A model generated the notes under the pieces. It saw only the letters and a program-made list of their open reading frames with translations, was not told the origin of the DNA and made no database searches. Made by a program: the position numbers and the translations under genes. 64,000 nucleotides of DNA from CAZOOK01 sp964581385 (lineage in GTDB: Bacteria; Pseudomonadota; Gammaproteobacteria; Nevskiales; Nevskiaceae): positions 1-64,000 of the forward strand of contig CAZOOK010000006.1 in assembly GCA_964581385.1 (NCBI GenBank), given 5' to 3'. How positions within the stretch are numbered: position 1 is the first letter of the stretch; each line of letters starts with the position of its first letter. Shown here in pieces: positions 41,451-50,648 of the stretch.

Positions 41451-43289
41451 GTGATTGCAGCTCAGTATCGCAGGGGGAGCAAGGGACTCGTCCACAAAAA
41501 GTTTGCAATCGTGGGCGCAAGCTTGGTCGCGAGCATCGTTGGATTTGCGGGCTCCGCCCACGCAAGCGAGTTCAAAGCGCTTGGGGGAGATGGAACCTTC
41601 AGTCTTCAGATGAGCTATGCGCTAGCGGTGCGTGTCAAGAATCCGGCCGACGGAATTGTCAACACAGCTCCCGACCCGCTAGTTGCTCAAGGCGTAACAA
41701 TTCTCGAACCCTACAAATACCCGAAGTCTGCAAACTACGATGACGGTGATCGCAACTTCAAAAGCGGCAGCCTCGTCAACAATCGTATTTCCGCGCTCGG
41801 CGAGCTGAATTTCACCAAGGATAACTATGGTGCCCAGGTACGCGGCGATGCGTTTTTTGACGCCGCGTACCTCGGCTCTAACAACAATGATTCTCCGGGG
41901 ACAATCAACAAGACCGGTCCCAACAACGAATTCACATCCGACGCGCACCGGTTCGATGGCCGGCGCATCCGTTTGCTTGATGCTTACGGTTTCGGAAGCT
42001 GGAATCTCGGCGAAGACATGGATCTGAACGTCCGCCTTGGGCGCCAGGTGGTGGCCTGGGGCGAGAGCTTGTTCTTTCCGAACATTTCGGGTGCGCAAGC
42101 TCCGGCGGATGCCACCAAGGCCAACATACCGGGGGCAGACGTCAAAAGCATTTTGCTGCCCGTCAACCAAGTCTCGCTGCAGTTGTCGCTGACGAACAGT
42201 CTCACCCTGCTCGGACAATATAAGATGGAATTCAAGGCAACCGAACTCGATCCGGTGGGCGAGTTCTTTTCAATTGCCGATGTCGTAGGGCCAGGGGCTC
42301 AGTTTGTATATGGCTTGCACAATCCGCTCGCGTTTCTCCCTGGCGCGCCGCCGGATATTTCCGACGTCCGGTATGCGGGAGAACTGAATCCCAGTTCGTT
42401 TGGGCAATATGGTCTGGGGCTCAAATATGCGGTCACGCGATCAACGACCCTGGGGCTGTATCGCCTTCGCTATCACGACACCAAGCCCAGCCCATACCAG
42501 AACTTCAACTGCAACGCATCGATCACTGCCAATATCCAATTCTGCGACGTACAGAATGCGGTGAATGCCCTGCCGGCTCTAGGCCGAATTATTCAGAATA
42601 GTAACTTCGACATCGTCGATACGCTCAACGTGCCGACGACATACAACATTCGATATTTCGCCGGTGTCGATCTGAGTGCCCTGAGCTTTTCAACCACTCT
42701 GTTCGGGCTCAGTTGGGCTGGAGACGTCAGTTACCGACAGAAAACCCCTATTCTCGTCAATTATGTCTCCTCGTTTCTTGGGCATGTCCCTGTCCCCATG
42801 CCCGGTGACGTTACACAAATTAATCTTAACGGGATTTACGCCACGGGTTCCGGATTGTTGTGGGACAGCATCAACATTGCCGGTGAGCTGGGATACGTCT
42901 TCGTGAATCACACCGATCCTTATATTCATACTCAGGACGTACCGACGAGCCCGGACCAAACTCTTTATACCGGCCTCACTTATTCGAGGACGTCCTGGGC
43001 AGGTTCCGTGCTGGTGCAGATCGGTGAGAACGGCGTGTTTAATGGGTGGGATCTGCTGATTCCGATCACATTCTCCGGCGTTGCCGAGGGGCAAACATCG
43101 CAGCTCAGCTCATTCGGATCCCTGATGGGCGCGGGTGACATACGCGCCAGTCTGGGCTTGACGTTCACGCACTTGCAGAGCCTGGATCTCGGTATTGTCT
43201 ATAGCGCCTTCTTCGGCAATCCCGATTTCACTACGCACCCATATGCTGATCGCGATAACCTCGGTTTGAATGCCACATATCGCTTCTGA
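41451..43289 (+). CDS. DUF1302 outer-membrane protein
   Basis: The 612-residue protein has a signal peptide (FAIVGASLVASIVGFAGSAH) and the DUF1302 beta-barrel pattern: FSLQMSYALAVRVKN, VNNRISALGELNF, LDAYGFGSWNL, RLGRQVVAWGESLFF, then repeated aromatic-ended strands, ending with a C-terminal Phe. DUF1302 proteins are linked with DUF1329 partners and with uptake or handling of hydrophobic substrates such as steroids and hydrocarbons. The start is a GTG at 41451 with GGAGG at 41442-41446. The DUF1329 gene lies at 46543-47925. It probably forms a channel in the outer membrane. Confidence 0.9.
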   Translation: MIAAQYRRGSKGLVHKKFAIVGASLVASIVGFAGSAHASEFKALGGDGTFSLQMSYALAVRVKNPADGIVNTAPDPLVAQGVTILEPYKYPKSANYDDGDRNFKSGSLVNNRISALGELNFTKDNYGAQVRGDAFFDAAYLGSNNNDSPGTINKTGPNNEFTSDAHRFDGRRIRLLDAYGFGSWNLGEDMDLNVRLGRQVVAWGESLFFPNISGAQAPADATKANIPGADVKSILLPVNQVSLQLSLTNSLTLLGQYKMEFKATELDPVGEFFSIADVVGPGAQFVYGLHNPLAFLPGAPPDISDVRYAGELNPSSFGQYGLGLKYAVTRSTTLGLYRLRYHDTKPSPYQNFNCNASITANIQFCDVQNAVNALPALGRIIQNSNFDIVDTLNVPTTYNIRYFAGVDLSALSFSTTLFGLSWAGDVSYRQKTPILVNYVSSFLGHVPVPMPGDVTQINLNGIYATGSGLLWDSINIAGELGYVFVNHTDPYIHTQDVPTSPDQTLYTGLTYSRTSWAGSVLVQIGENGVFNGWDLLIPITFSGVAEGQTSQLSSFGSLMGAGDIRASLGLTFTHLQSLDLGIVYSAFFGNPDFTTHPYADRDNLGLNATYRF

Positions 43290-43308
43290 GGCGAAGCGGC
43301 TAAAGCGA

Positions 43309-43340
43309 CCGGCTCGGAGTTGGAGCCGGCCCTTCTATTT
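43309..43340. terminator. Bidirectional hairpin terminator candidate
   Basis: CCGGCTC at 43309-43315 pairs with GAGCCGG at 43323-43329, followed by CCCTTCTATTT. It sits between the convergent DUF1302 and SDR genes. The tail is only partly T-rich. Confidence 0.5.
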
Positions 43341-43354
43341 CTCTCTGGTATTGC

Positions 43355-44116
43355 TTAATCGGCCCATATTGACCAGCCGTTGTCGATACGCAACTCCGCG
43401 CCATTAATGAAGCGCGATTCGTCCGAAGCAAGAAATAGCACGAGGTTGGCGATGTCGGACGGTTCCGCAAGCCGGCCCGGCAAGTTTTTCGCATCGCGCA
43501 GAAAGACAGCTTGTCCCGGCTTGAGAGTGCCGTAGACGCCGGCCGTCATCGACGTCTTGATGCCGTCCGGATGAATCGAGTTGCATCGGATCTTGTAGTT
43601 CTTTGATTTGCAGTAAGCAGCGATGCTGCGCGTCATCGCGGTGACGGCGCCTTTCGACGCGCTGTAGGCGACGAACGACGACAAGCCGCTAATGGCCGAC
43701 AGCGACGACATATTGATGATGGTGCCGCCGCGTTCCTTCATTGCTTGTACCGCGTACTTGCAGCCGAGGAAATAGCCGTCGGCGTTGACGCGCTGGATTC
43801 GCTGCCACAGTTCGAGACTGGTGTCCTCGATCGTGCCGTAGGCAAGTATCGCGGCATTGTTGACGAGTATGTCAACCGCGCCGAAGTAATTTGCTGTGGC
43901 CTTGAACACGGCCTGCCAATCATCTTCGGAAGCGATATCGTGACGCAGAAACAGGGCGCTGGCGCCGATTTCCGCGGCTACTTTTTGTCCCGCGTCTTCA
44001 TTTACATCGGTCAAAACCACTTTCGCGCCTTCGCGCGCGAGCATTCGCGCATCTTCTGCCCCAACGCCACTTGCAGCGCCGGTAACAATCGCCACTTTGC
44101 CTTCAACTCGATTCAT
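43355..44116 (-). CDS. SDR family oxidoreductase (hydroxysteroid dehydrogenase-like)
   Basis: The 253-residue classical short-chain dehydrogenase has the NAD-binding motif VTGAASGVG near residue 11, Asp at the end of strand 2 (VVLTDVNED, suggesting NAD preference), VNNAAI, a catalytic Ser (NMSSLSAISG) and YSASKGA with the Tyr-Lys pair. The later part NSIHPDGIKTSMTAG is normal. Such enzymes oxidise secondary alcohols, often hydroxysteroids; the substrate is inferred from context only. ATG 44116 is preceded by AGGAG. It is divergent from the TetR gene across a regulatory region with a clear dyad. Confidence 0.88.
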   Translation of the reverse strand: MNRVEGKVAIVTGAASGVGAEDARMLAREGAKVVLTDVNEDAGQKVAAEIGASALFLRHDIASEDDWQAVFKATANYFGAVDILVNNAAILAYGTIEDTSLELWQRIQRVNADGYFLGCKYAVQAMKERGGTIINMSSLSAISGLSSFVAYSASKGAVTAMTRSIAAYCKSKNYKIRCNSIHPDGIKTSMTAGVYGTLKPGQAVFLRDAKNLPGRLAEPSDIANLVLFLASDESRFINGAELRIDNGWSIWAD

Positions 44117-44257
44117 TTCTGATCTCCTGACTGATTGACTCGTCCACCCCGGATCTCGGCGCAGGGATTCCGCAGAGCTTATCGGCCGACGGTGGAAATA
44201 ATCGCTCCGGCAGCTTCATCCACTAGGATGAGTGCGCCGGACAAATTTTGAGAGTAC

Positions 44258-44280
44258 ATTTGTGAAAGTAATTCGCAAAT
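44258..44280. promoter_or_regulatory. Probable TetR operator
   Basis: ATTTGTGAAAGTAATTCGCA is most of a 23-bp dyad of the form ATTTGnGAA-5-TTCnCAAAT at 44258-44280, between the divergent SDR and TetR genes. It is 23 bp upstream of the TetR start, a usual place for autoregulation and for control of the SDR gene. Confidence 0.65.
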
Positions 44281-44303
44281 CAAATGGTATCGCAGAATCT
44301 TCG

Positions 44304-45104
44304 ATGTCTTCATACGCAGTTAGAGCCAAGGCTGCCGCTGAATCCGGCTCACCGCGAGTCGGTCGGCCAGCGCGCGTCAACGCGCAGACCATCGTCGCTG
44401 CTGCGATCGAGATCGGCTTGGAGCGGGTTACCCTGAAACGGGTTGCGGATCGCCTCGGCGTCGCGGTTGCCACGCTATACCGGTATGTCAGCAGCAGCAA
44501 GGAACTCGTCAGCCTAGCCGCAATGCAGGTCGCGCTGGCGCGCAAACTGCCAGAGCGCGGCAATGTGCACTGGTCGGAACTTGCGACTCATTACGCCGAA
44601 GTGATGTACGAATCCTTCGTTTCCGAGCCGCAGCTCGTTTCGGAATTGGTCAAGGGCAATCTCGGTCCGGATCTCGAAATCGAAATTCTTGAACAATTCC
44701 TTGCCGCGCTTTCCGAACAAGGTTTCAGCGCGGCTGAAGGGGTTCACCTGCATCGTGCTGTTGGCATATTGGCTATAGGGGCTGCCGTGGGCGTGATTGC
44801 ATCCAGGGCGAGTGACCAGATGGGCATGCCGAGAAATTTGTCCATGAGGCGCGCGCTGGCCGAGCGCAGCGATGATGAGCTGCCGCTGGTGAGAAGCGCG
44901 TTGCCAGAATATCTCAATCTGGCGGAGACGCAGTGGCGGCCTGTGCTCGATGCGCTGCTGCAAGGTATCGCGGCCGCACGCGGCGAACGACTGCCGGTGC
45001 GATCGCCGCCATCGAAGAACAAGACCCGGAACAAGAGCGAAAAGGCCACGATTCGCTCAAGGCAACTCACCAAGCAACCCAAGGGCGAGGAGAATCGGAT
45101 ATGA
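44304..45104 (+). CDS. TetR family transcriptional regulator
   Basis: The 266-residue protein has the TetR HTH in the N-terminal third: IVAAAIEIGLERVTLKRVAD then LGVAVATLYRYVSSSKEL. The rest is helical and would form the ligand-binding dimer domain. The C-terminus is basic (SPPSKNKTRNKSEKATIRSR). I choose ATG 44304; the frame is open to 44232, but that would run through the operator. Its stop overlaps the P450 start by 4 bp (ATGA), an unusually tight link of regulator and enzyme. It may respond to the P450 substrate or a CoA derivative. Confidence 0.9.
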   Translation: MSSYAVRAKAAAESGSPRVGRPARVNAQTIVAAAIEIGLERVTLKRVADRLGVAVATLYRYVSSSKELVSLAAMQVALARKLPERGNVHWSELATHYAEVMYESFVSEPQLVSELVKGNLGPDLEIEILEQFLAALSEQGFSAAEGVHLHRAVGILAIGAAVGVIASRASDQMGMPRNLSMRRALAERSDDELPLVRSALPEYLNLAETQWRPVLDALLQGIAAARGERLPVRSPPSKNKTRNKSEKATIRSRQLTKQPKGEENRI

Positions 45105-46381
45105 CTGCAGCGACAGCGATTGGGCGCGTCGAAATCGACGGCAATATTTTCAACCCGTATTCGCCGGACTTCATCCGCTCGCCCTGGCAGACCTGGGAGC
45201 GGATGGTCCATGAATTTCCGGTGGCATGGCACAAAGATTTGCAGATGTGGGTGGTCAGCTCACATGAGGCCTGCCTGGAGATGCTGAAAAACAACGTGTT
45301 CACGCCGAACTTTCGCGCCTGGGAGCATGCACCCCCAGCAAAACCGGAAGCGGAAAAGAGCGATTTTGAAAAATCGCTGGATCATGGCCTGTTCTCAGCC
45401 AGCACCGATCGGCATCTGCAACTGCGCAGGCTGACCATGCCTGCGTTTTCCAAGCCGGTGATGGCAAAGATTGACCGCAAGATCCGGGATCTGGTGGTCC
45501 AGTGCTTCGATGAAATCGGTACGCCGGAACAGCTCGATGTGTTCTCGATGATCGCCGAGAAGCTGCCGGTTCGTTCGATGGCGCGCATGGTTGGCGTGCC
45601 GACCGACAAAGAAGAGTTTTTTCATGAATTCGCCGTCAACACGGTCAAAGCGACGCGCATCAATCTCAGCGCCAAGGAACGCGCCGATTCGTTGCAGAAA
45701 ACACAGGTGGGTTTTGAATATTTCAAGGACCTCATCCGGCAGCGTCGAGCTGCTTCCCATCCGGGCGACGATTTCGTCGGTAGTCTGATCAGTGCTAGAG
45801 AAAACGACGAGCAACTGGACGACTACGACATTCTTTCGGTCATTCAGGCGGTCATTGTGGCGGGCTCGGATACAGCCACGGATTTGCACACTTATGTTAT
45901 CCAGGGTCTGCTGAGCAATCCGGACCAATACAAACTGCTACGTTCGCGTCCGGAGCTGATGGAGAACGCTATCATTGAGCTGTTGCGTGTCGGCGCGTTC
46001 GGCAAGATGCCGCAATTCCGTTTTGCCAGCGAGGACGCGGTCTTCCGGGGTCAGAGCATCAGAAAAGGACAATCGATTCTTCTCAACCTGACCGCCGCTT
46101 GGGTTGATCCCCAGAAATGGGAAAATCCCCGTAAGCTCGACATCACCCGGCGTCTGGATGGCAATATCGTATTTGGCGCGGGTGCACACTTCTGCATTGG
46201 CACCTATCTGGTCAGGGTACAAGGCGGTCTGATGATCAGCGAATTCATGAAGCGCTTTCCCAACGCCGAACTGGTCAACGGCAACGGCGATGTGGAATAC
46301 GATTACAAGCATCACAACGCGCGGCGGATAAACCGCCTGCTTGTAAAAACCAATCTGGCAGCGCAACGTGAAGCGGCTTGA
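45101..46381 (+). CDS. Cytochrome P450
   Basis: The 426-residue bacterial class I P450 has an I-helix oxygen-activation segment VAGSDTATD near 255, the K-helix ExxR (ELLR) and the heme-binding FGAGAHFCIGTYLVR with the axial Cys near 364. It lacks a membrane anchor, so a soluble ferredoxin and ferredoxin reductase are expected; none are encoded in the window. It would hydroxylate a hydrophobic substrate, perhaps a terpenoid or steroid as suggested by the neighbours. The ATG overlaps the TetR stop and GAGGAG is 8 nt upstream. Confidence 0.95.
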   Translation: MTAATAIGRVEIDGNIFNPYSPDFIRSPWQTWERMVHEFPVAWHKDLQMWVVSSHEACLEMLKNNVFTPNFRAWEHAPPAKPEAEKSDFEKSLDHGLFSASTDRHLQLRRLTMPAFSKPVMAKIDRKIRDLVVQCFDEIGTPEQLDVFSMIAEKLPVRSMARMVGVPTDKEEFFHEFAVNTVKATRINLSAKERADSLQKTQVGFEYFKDLIRQRRAASHPGDDFVGSLISARENDEQLDDYDILSVIQAVIVAGSDTATDLHTYVIQGLLSNPDQYKLLRSRPELMENAIIELLRVGAFGKMPQFRFASEDAVFRGQSIRKGQSILLNLTAAWVDPQKWENPRKLDITRRLDGNIVFGAGAHFCIGTYLVRVQGGLMISEFMKRFPNAELVNGNGDVEYDYKHHNARRINRLLVKTNLAAQREAA

Positions 46382-46542
46382 CCGACATCGCGAAGCGCTT
46401 TTCGGAGGCACGTAAGTCGGCAGAAGTGCTGCGTCGCGCAGGAGCGAAGGCCACGCTGGAATAGTAGACGGCGGTGATCGTAAATTTGTGGCCACGAGCA
46501 GGGACTGAACACGAGTCTCAAATTTTGACGGAGGAGTTTTTG

Positions 46543-47925
46543 ATGAGGATCAAACTGGTTATTGCGTCGTGCCTGCTGGTCGGCGGCGTTGGGTCGCCTG
46601 TCATGTTCGCGGCGGCCAAGGTTTCTCCGGAAAAGGCGGCCGAGCTTGATGGCCCGAAGTACACCTGCATCGGCGCCGATCGGGCGGGTGATGAAGCGAC
46701 CGGTTATCCGGCGTTTACCGGCAAGTTCCAGGGAACCTGGCCGGGAGTCACCAAGCCTTTCGGATACGAACCCGGCCCATACGCGGACGAAAAGCCGCTG
46801 TTTACGATCGCACCGGATAACATCGACAAGTATGCTGACAAGCTGACCGATGGTGAGAAAGGGTTGTTCAAGAGATACCCTCAGGTCTACCGCATGCTCG
46901 TTTATCCGACTCACCGCGATTTCCGTGATCCGGACTGGGTGTGCGACCGGACCAAGAAGAATGCGGCGACCTCGGAACTGGTCCACGACGGCAAGGGTGT
47001 CACCGGGCTCACCGGAGCGATCACGTTTCCGTTTGCGCAGAGTGGTCTGGAGGCGATCTGGAATGTTGCGCACGCCGCGCACATGCTGACCGAAAAGGCG
47101 GTGGTCGACATCGCCGACGTTTATGCCGACGGCAATGTTTCCTGGGGCCGCAACAAGCATATGGTGTACACCATCGGCAATGACGCTGAAAAAGCCGGCT
47201 CGTATCAGGACAAGTTCAATTCCTATTTCTTCCAGGGCTTCAGTCTGCCTGAGCGCCAGAGAGGTTTCGTTGCGGTCGGTTATCAGCCAAACGATTTTTC
47301 GACCGATTCAACGCAATCCTGGCAGTACCTTCCCGGTACGCGTCGAGTCCGTCAGGCGCCGGAAATCGGTTTCGATTACCCGGTGCCGCCCGCCAGCTTC
47401 CGAACCGTCGATGACGACTATGGTTTCAACGGCTCACCCGAACGTTACACATGGAAGCTGGTCGGCAAGAAGGAGTTTTATCTTCCGTACGACAACTTCA
47501 AGATCAATGATCCAGCAGTGAAGTACAAGGATCTGGTCAGGACCGGGACGGTCAATCCGGATTATCTCCGCTACGAACTGCGTCGCGTGTGGGTAATCGA
47601 AGGCACGCTCAAGCCCGGTTTGCGCCACATCTACGCCCGCCGTGTGCTCTATGCCGACGAGGATTCCTGGCTGACTCTGATGGCTGACAACTTCGACGGA
47701 CAAGGCAAACTCTATCGCGTGGTGATGGCGACCTTCCACTATTCGCAGGAAGGTCATGGCTGGCATCGCGGTGCATCGCTCTATCAGGACCTGACCGGCG
47801 GAACCTATGAGGCTGGATATCTGACCAATGACCGCGCCAGCGATGATCCCAACTGGTGGCGCCTCAATACGCCGATGGATCCGTCGCTGTTCACGCCGGA
47901 AGCCGCGGCGCGCGCGGGCCATTGA
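46543..47925 (+). CDS. DUF1329 outer-membrane-associated lipoprotein-like protein
   Basis: The 460-residue secreted protein has a signal peptide (MRIKLVIASCLLVGGVGSPV) and the DUF1329 features: LDGPKYTCIGADRAGDEATG, then GLTGAITFPFAQSGLEAIWN, RRVRQAPEIGFDYP, then RRVWVIEGTLKPGLRHIYAR and WLTLMADNFDGQG. The LolB/LppX-like fold of this family suggests lipid carriage at the outer membrane. DUF1329 genes usually accompany DUF1302 genes, as here at 41451-43289. GGAGGAG is upstream of the ATG. The 161-bp gap before it holds nothing else. Confidence 0.9.
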   Translation: MRIKLVIASCLLVGGVGSPVMFAAAKVSPEKAAELDGPKYTCIGADRAGDEATGYPAFTGKFQGTWPGVTKPFGYEPGPYADEKPLFTIAPDNIDKYADKLTDGEKGLFKRYPQVYRMLVYPTHRDFRDPDWVCDRTKKNAATSELVHDGKGVTGLTGAITFPFAQSGLEAIWNVAHAAHMLTEKAVVDIADVYADGNVSWGRNKHMVYTIGNDAEKAGSYQDKFNSYFFQGFSLPERQRGFVAVGYQPNDFSTDSTQSWQYLPGTRRVRQAPEIGFDYPVPPASFRTVDDDYGFNGSPERYTWKLVGKKEFYLPYDNFKINDPAVKYKDLVRTGTVNPDYLRYELRRVWVIEGTLKPGLRHIYARRVLYADEDSWLTLMADNFDGQGKLYRVVMATFHYSQEGHGWHRGASLYQDLTGGTYEAGYLTNDRASDDPNWWRLNTPMDPSLFTPEAAARAGH

Positions 47926-47952
47926 TCCGGTTGCGCCTGTGGGAGCATAAGA

Positions 47953-48819
47953 ATGAAAAAAGTGTTTATCACCGGCGCCGCGATCGGTCAGGGGAACCTG
48001 ATGGCCAAGCGGCTGGCCGGGATGGGATGGCAGGTTTTCGCTGGAGTGCTGCCGGGTGCGAGCACCGATCTTGCCGGCAAGCCGTCGATCACGATCGTCG
48101 AACAGGACGTGTCCAACTCCGAGTCGGTGCGCAAGAGCGCCGAAGTGGTCAGGAAGGCAATTGGCGACAGCGGTCTCGACGTGCTGATGAATATCGCCGG
48201 TGTCGCTGATATGGCCAATGGTGTTGTTGAATGCTTTTCCGTCGAGAATGCACAGCGGCAGTTCGAGATCAACACCTGGGGTCAGTTGCGGACGATCCAG
48301 TCGTTCCTGCCGATGCTGCGACAGGCACGGCCGGCGGCGCGCATCATCAACTATGGTTCGGGCGCGATCCTGGTCAATCCGCCGTTCGCCGGCGCCTATA
48401 ACATGAGCAAGCACGCCATTCACGGCATGACGCTGACATTGCGCCACGAATTGGCTTCATTTGGCATCCAGGTGACGACGATCATGCCGGGCGGCGTAAA
48501 GACCGCGATGACGGTTAATTCGCATGAGCGCTCGAAGAAATCCTGGGCGCAAATGCCGCAGGAGATGCAGCGCGTATACGGGCCTTCACTGGAAAATGCA
48601 CTGACGAAGGTGCTTCCGGACCTGCTGGAAGGCCGCGGCAGCACGCCGGAAGCGGTCACCGAAGAAGTCGTCAAATTGCTTGATGTGAAGAAATTCAAGC
48701 CGTTCTATCTCGTTGGTAGCGACGCACGGCCGATGGGGCCGATGCGCCGCTTCCTCTCGGACATGAGGTTCGAGTCGCTGATCCGCTCCATCTACAAAAT
48801 ACCGAGTGCCAAAGCATGA
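47953..48819 (+). CDS. SDR family oxidoreductase
   Basis: The 288-residue short-chain dehydrogenase has the modified coenzyme motif ITGAAIGQGNLMAK, MNIAGVAD in place of NNAG, the serine NYGSGAI and YNMSKHAIHG near 150. The C-terminal 60 residues resemble retinol or 17-beta-hydroxysteroid dehydrogenases of the RDH type. It would act on an alcohol produced by the P450. It starts 27 bp after the DUF1329 stop and overlaps the aldehyde dehydrogenase by 4 bp, so alcohol and aldehyde oxidation are probably sequential steps of one operon. Confidence 0.87.
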   Translation: MKKVFITGAAIGQGNLMAKRLAGMGWQVFAGVLPGASTDLAGKPSITIVEQDVSNSESVRKSAEVVRKAIGDSGLDVLMNIAGVADMANGVVECFSVENAQRQFEINTWGQLRTIQSFLPMLRQARPAARIINYGSGAILVNPPFAGAYNMSKHAIHGMTLTLRHELASFGIQVTTIMPGGVKTAMTVNSHERSKKSWAQMPQEMQRVYGPSLENALTKVLPDLLEGRGSTPEAVTEEVVKLLDVKKFKPFYLVGSDARPMGPMRRFLSDMRFESLIRSIYKIPSAKA

Positions 48820-50324
48820 ACGCCGTCCTCGATCTCACCGCTACAAACACGGCCGGTATCCGTACCGTTTTTGATCGCGTCGCGGCCAAAACGCCGGCGC
48901 TGGTTCATACAACCGCCGAACAGCGCATCGAAAAGATTCAGCGGTTGATGAAAGCGATACTGGCGCGACGACAAGAGATTTACGAGTCTGGAAAGAAGGA
49001 GCGCGGACTGTCGCCAGTTGATATTGAAGGCGAGCTTGTCATGCTCAAGTTCGAGGCGGATTTCATCGCTAAAAACCTCAAGGAATGGATGAAGCCGAAG
49101 ATGGCGCCGGCTTCTCTGATGACGCTGGGAAAGAAGTGCTATATGCACTACGAACCCAAAGGTATGGTGTTGGTGCTGCCGAGTTGGAATGCCCCGTATG
49201 TCATCGGATTCCTGCCGACGTTCGGCGCGCTTGCCGCCGGTAATGCGGTCATCATGAAACCTTCCGAGCTGGCGCCCTATTCGTCAAAAATCATAACGCA
49301 GATCATTGCCGAAACTTTTCCCAACGGCGAAGTGGCGGCGGTCGAAGGCGGAGCGGAGGCGGCGCAGGCGTTGCTGGCATGCCCGTTCAACCATATCGTT
49401 TACATCGGCAACAACAACGTCGGCCGTATCGTCATGAAGGCGGCTGCAGATCATTTCGCCTCCGTAACGCTTGAAATGGGCGGCAAAAATCCGTCGATCA
49501 TCGAGGCGAGCGCGGACATCGAAGATGCGGCCATGAAGACGACATGGGGCCGCTTGTGCAACGCTGGCCAGGCTTGTATCGCGCCCGACTACGTTCTGGT
49601 GCACGAGTCAGTGGCCCAGCGTTTCACCGACGCGCTGGTGAAGGAAATCAACGCGCAGTACAACCCCAAGGGTGAAGGCTTCGAGAAGAATCCCGAGTAT
49701 CCACGGATCATCAATGCCCGGCATTTTGAACGCGTCAAGGGATTGATCGAAGACGCCAAAGCCAAGGGTGCGCGTATTGTCTGTGGCGGACAGAGCCGCG
49801 CCGAGGATCGTTATATCGCACCTACGATCGTCACCAATGTCACCAACGACATGAAACTCATGGAGGAAGAGATCTTTGGACCAGTGCTTGCCATAGTTCC
49901 CTTCAAGACGCGCGAGGAAGTGGTCAATATCATTCGCAACCGTCCGAAGCCGCTCGCGCTCTACATCTTTTCCAAGAAACGCGAGGAAGTGGATTTTTAC
50001 ATCAACAACACCACCTCCGGCAGCACAGTGGTGAACCACAACGTCATCCAGTCGGGCACCAATCCGTATCTTGGGTTCGGCGGCGTCAATTCCAGCGGCA
50101 TCGGGCGTATTGTCGGTTGGTACACATTTTCCGAATGCTCGAACGCACGTACGATTGTCGAGGAAGGCCCTCCAGTGGGTGATCCACGCGGGATGTTCCC
50201 GCCGCTGTCGGACAAATTCAAAAAGCAGGTGTCGTCCCTGTTGAACAAGGAGGGGCCCGTGCTGCCCGATCGTGTTGTGCGACTGATCGATCGTCTGCTC
50301 AAACTGCGCGGTGGATTCGTCTGA
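48816..50324 (+). CDS. NAD(P)-dependent aldehyde dehydrogenase
   Basis: The 502-residue ALDH has the cofactor motif LPSWNAPYVIGFLPTFGALA, the general-base Glu in LEMGGKNPSII near 220 and the nucleophile Cys in NAGQACIAPDYV near 253, with the late motif EEEIFGPVLAIVPF. The C-terminus has a hydrophobic/basic helix (RVVRLIDRLLKLRGGF), as in coniferyl and fatty aldehyde dehydrogenases, which may favour membrane contact. It would oxidise the aldehyde from the upstream SDR to a carboxylic acid ready for CoA activation. It ends before a 324-bp gap containing a terminator. Confidence 0.93.
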   Translation: MNAVLDLTATNTAGIRTVFDRVAAKTPALVHTTAEQRIEKIQRLMKAILARRQEIYESGKKERGLSPVDIEGELVMLKFEADFIAKNLKEWMKPKMAPASLMTLGKKCYMHYEPKGMVLVLPSWNAPYVIGFLPTFGALAAGNAVIMKPSELAPYSSKIITQIIAETFPNGEVAAVEGGAEAAQALLACPFNHIVYIGNNNVGRIVMKAAADHFASVTLEMGGKNPSIIEASADIEDAAMKTTWGRLCNAGQACIAPDYVLVHESVAQRFTDALVKEINAQYNPKGEGFEKNPEYPRIINARHFERVKGLIEDAKAKGARIVCGGQSRAEDRYIAPTIVTNVTNDMKLMEEEIFGPVLAIVPFKTREEVVNIIRNRPKPLALYIFSKKREEVDFYINNTTSGSTVVNHNVIQSGTNPYLGFGGVNSSGIGRIVGWYTFSECSNARTIVEEGPPVGDPRGMFPPLSDKFKKQVSSLLNKEGPVLPDRVVRLIDRLLKLRGGFV

Positions 50325-50510
50325 AAATCGTGTCCTTGTCGGCTCCGGAGGTTCTCTCGTTGAGTAGTCCATTTAGACGAAGAGTCAGCGGGATCAAGTC
50401 CGCACACTCAAACTCAGCGTCCGACTGCCGGTTTCCGCTGTTGAGCAGCGGACGAGTAGCGGCATTTTTCAGATGAGCCCCCTGGATGAATGCTTTCCCC
50501 CATCGCCTGC

Positions 50511-50534
50511 CGCCGAAATATTCGGCGCGTTTTT
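50511..50534 (+). terminator. Rho-independent terminator after the ALDH gene
   Basis: CGCCGAA at 50511-50517 pairs with TTCGGCG at 50521-50527 across a three-base loop, followed by CGTTTTT. It separates the DUF1329-SDR-ALDH operon from the amidohydrolase. The rest of the 324-bp gap has a second small hairpin at 50435-50451 without a T-tract and no gene that I can support. Confidence 0.75.
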
Positions 50535-50648
50535 CCCGGGCACGAGAATCCATCGCCGGGCGACATTTTTATGCGGATTCGCATTAGGTATGGCTTCGCA
50601 TTGCCTGATGAGAACGAATGACGCGAAGCTTATTGGAGGATTCAAATC

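Noticed and set aside
50435..50451. Hairpin CCGCTG/CAGCGG as a second terminator
   Set aside because: It lacks a T-tract directly after the stem; the better terminator is at 50511-50534.
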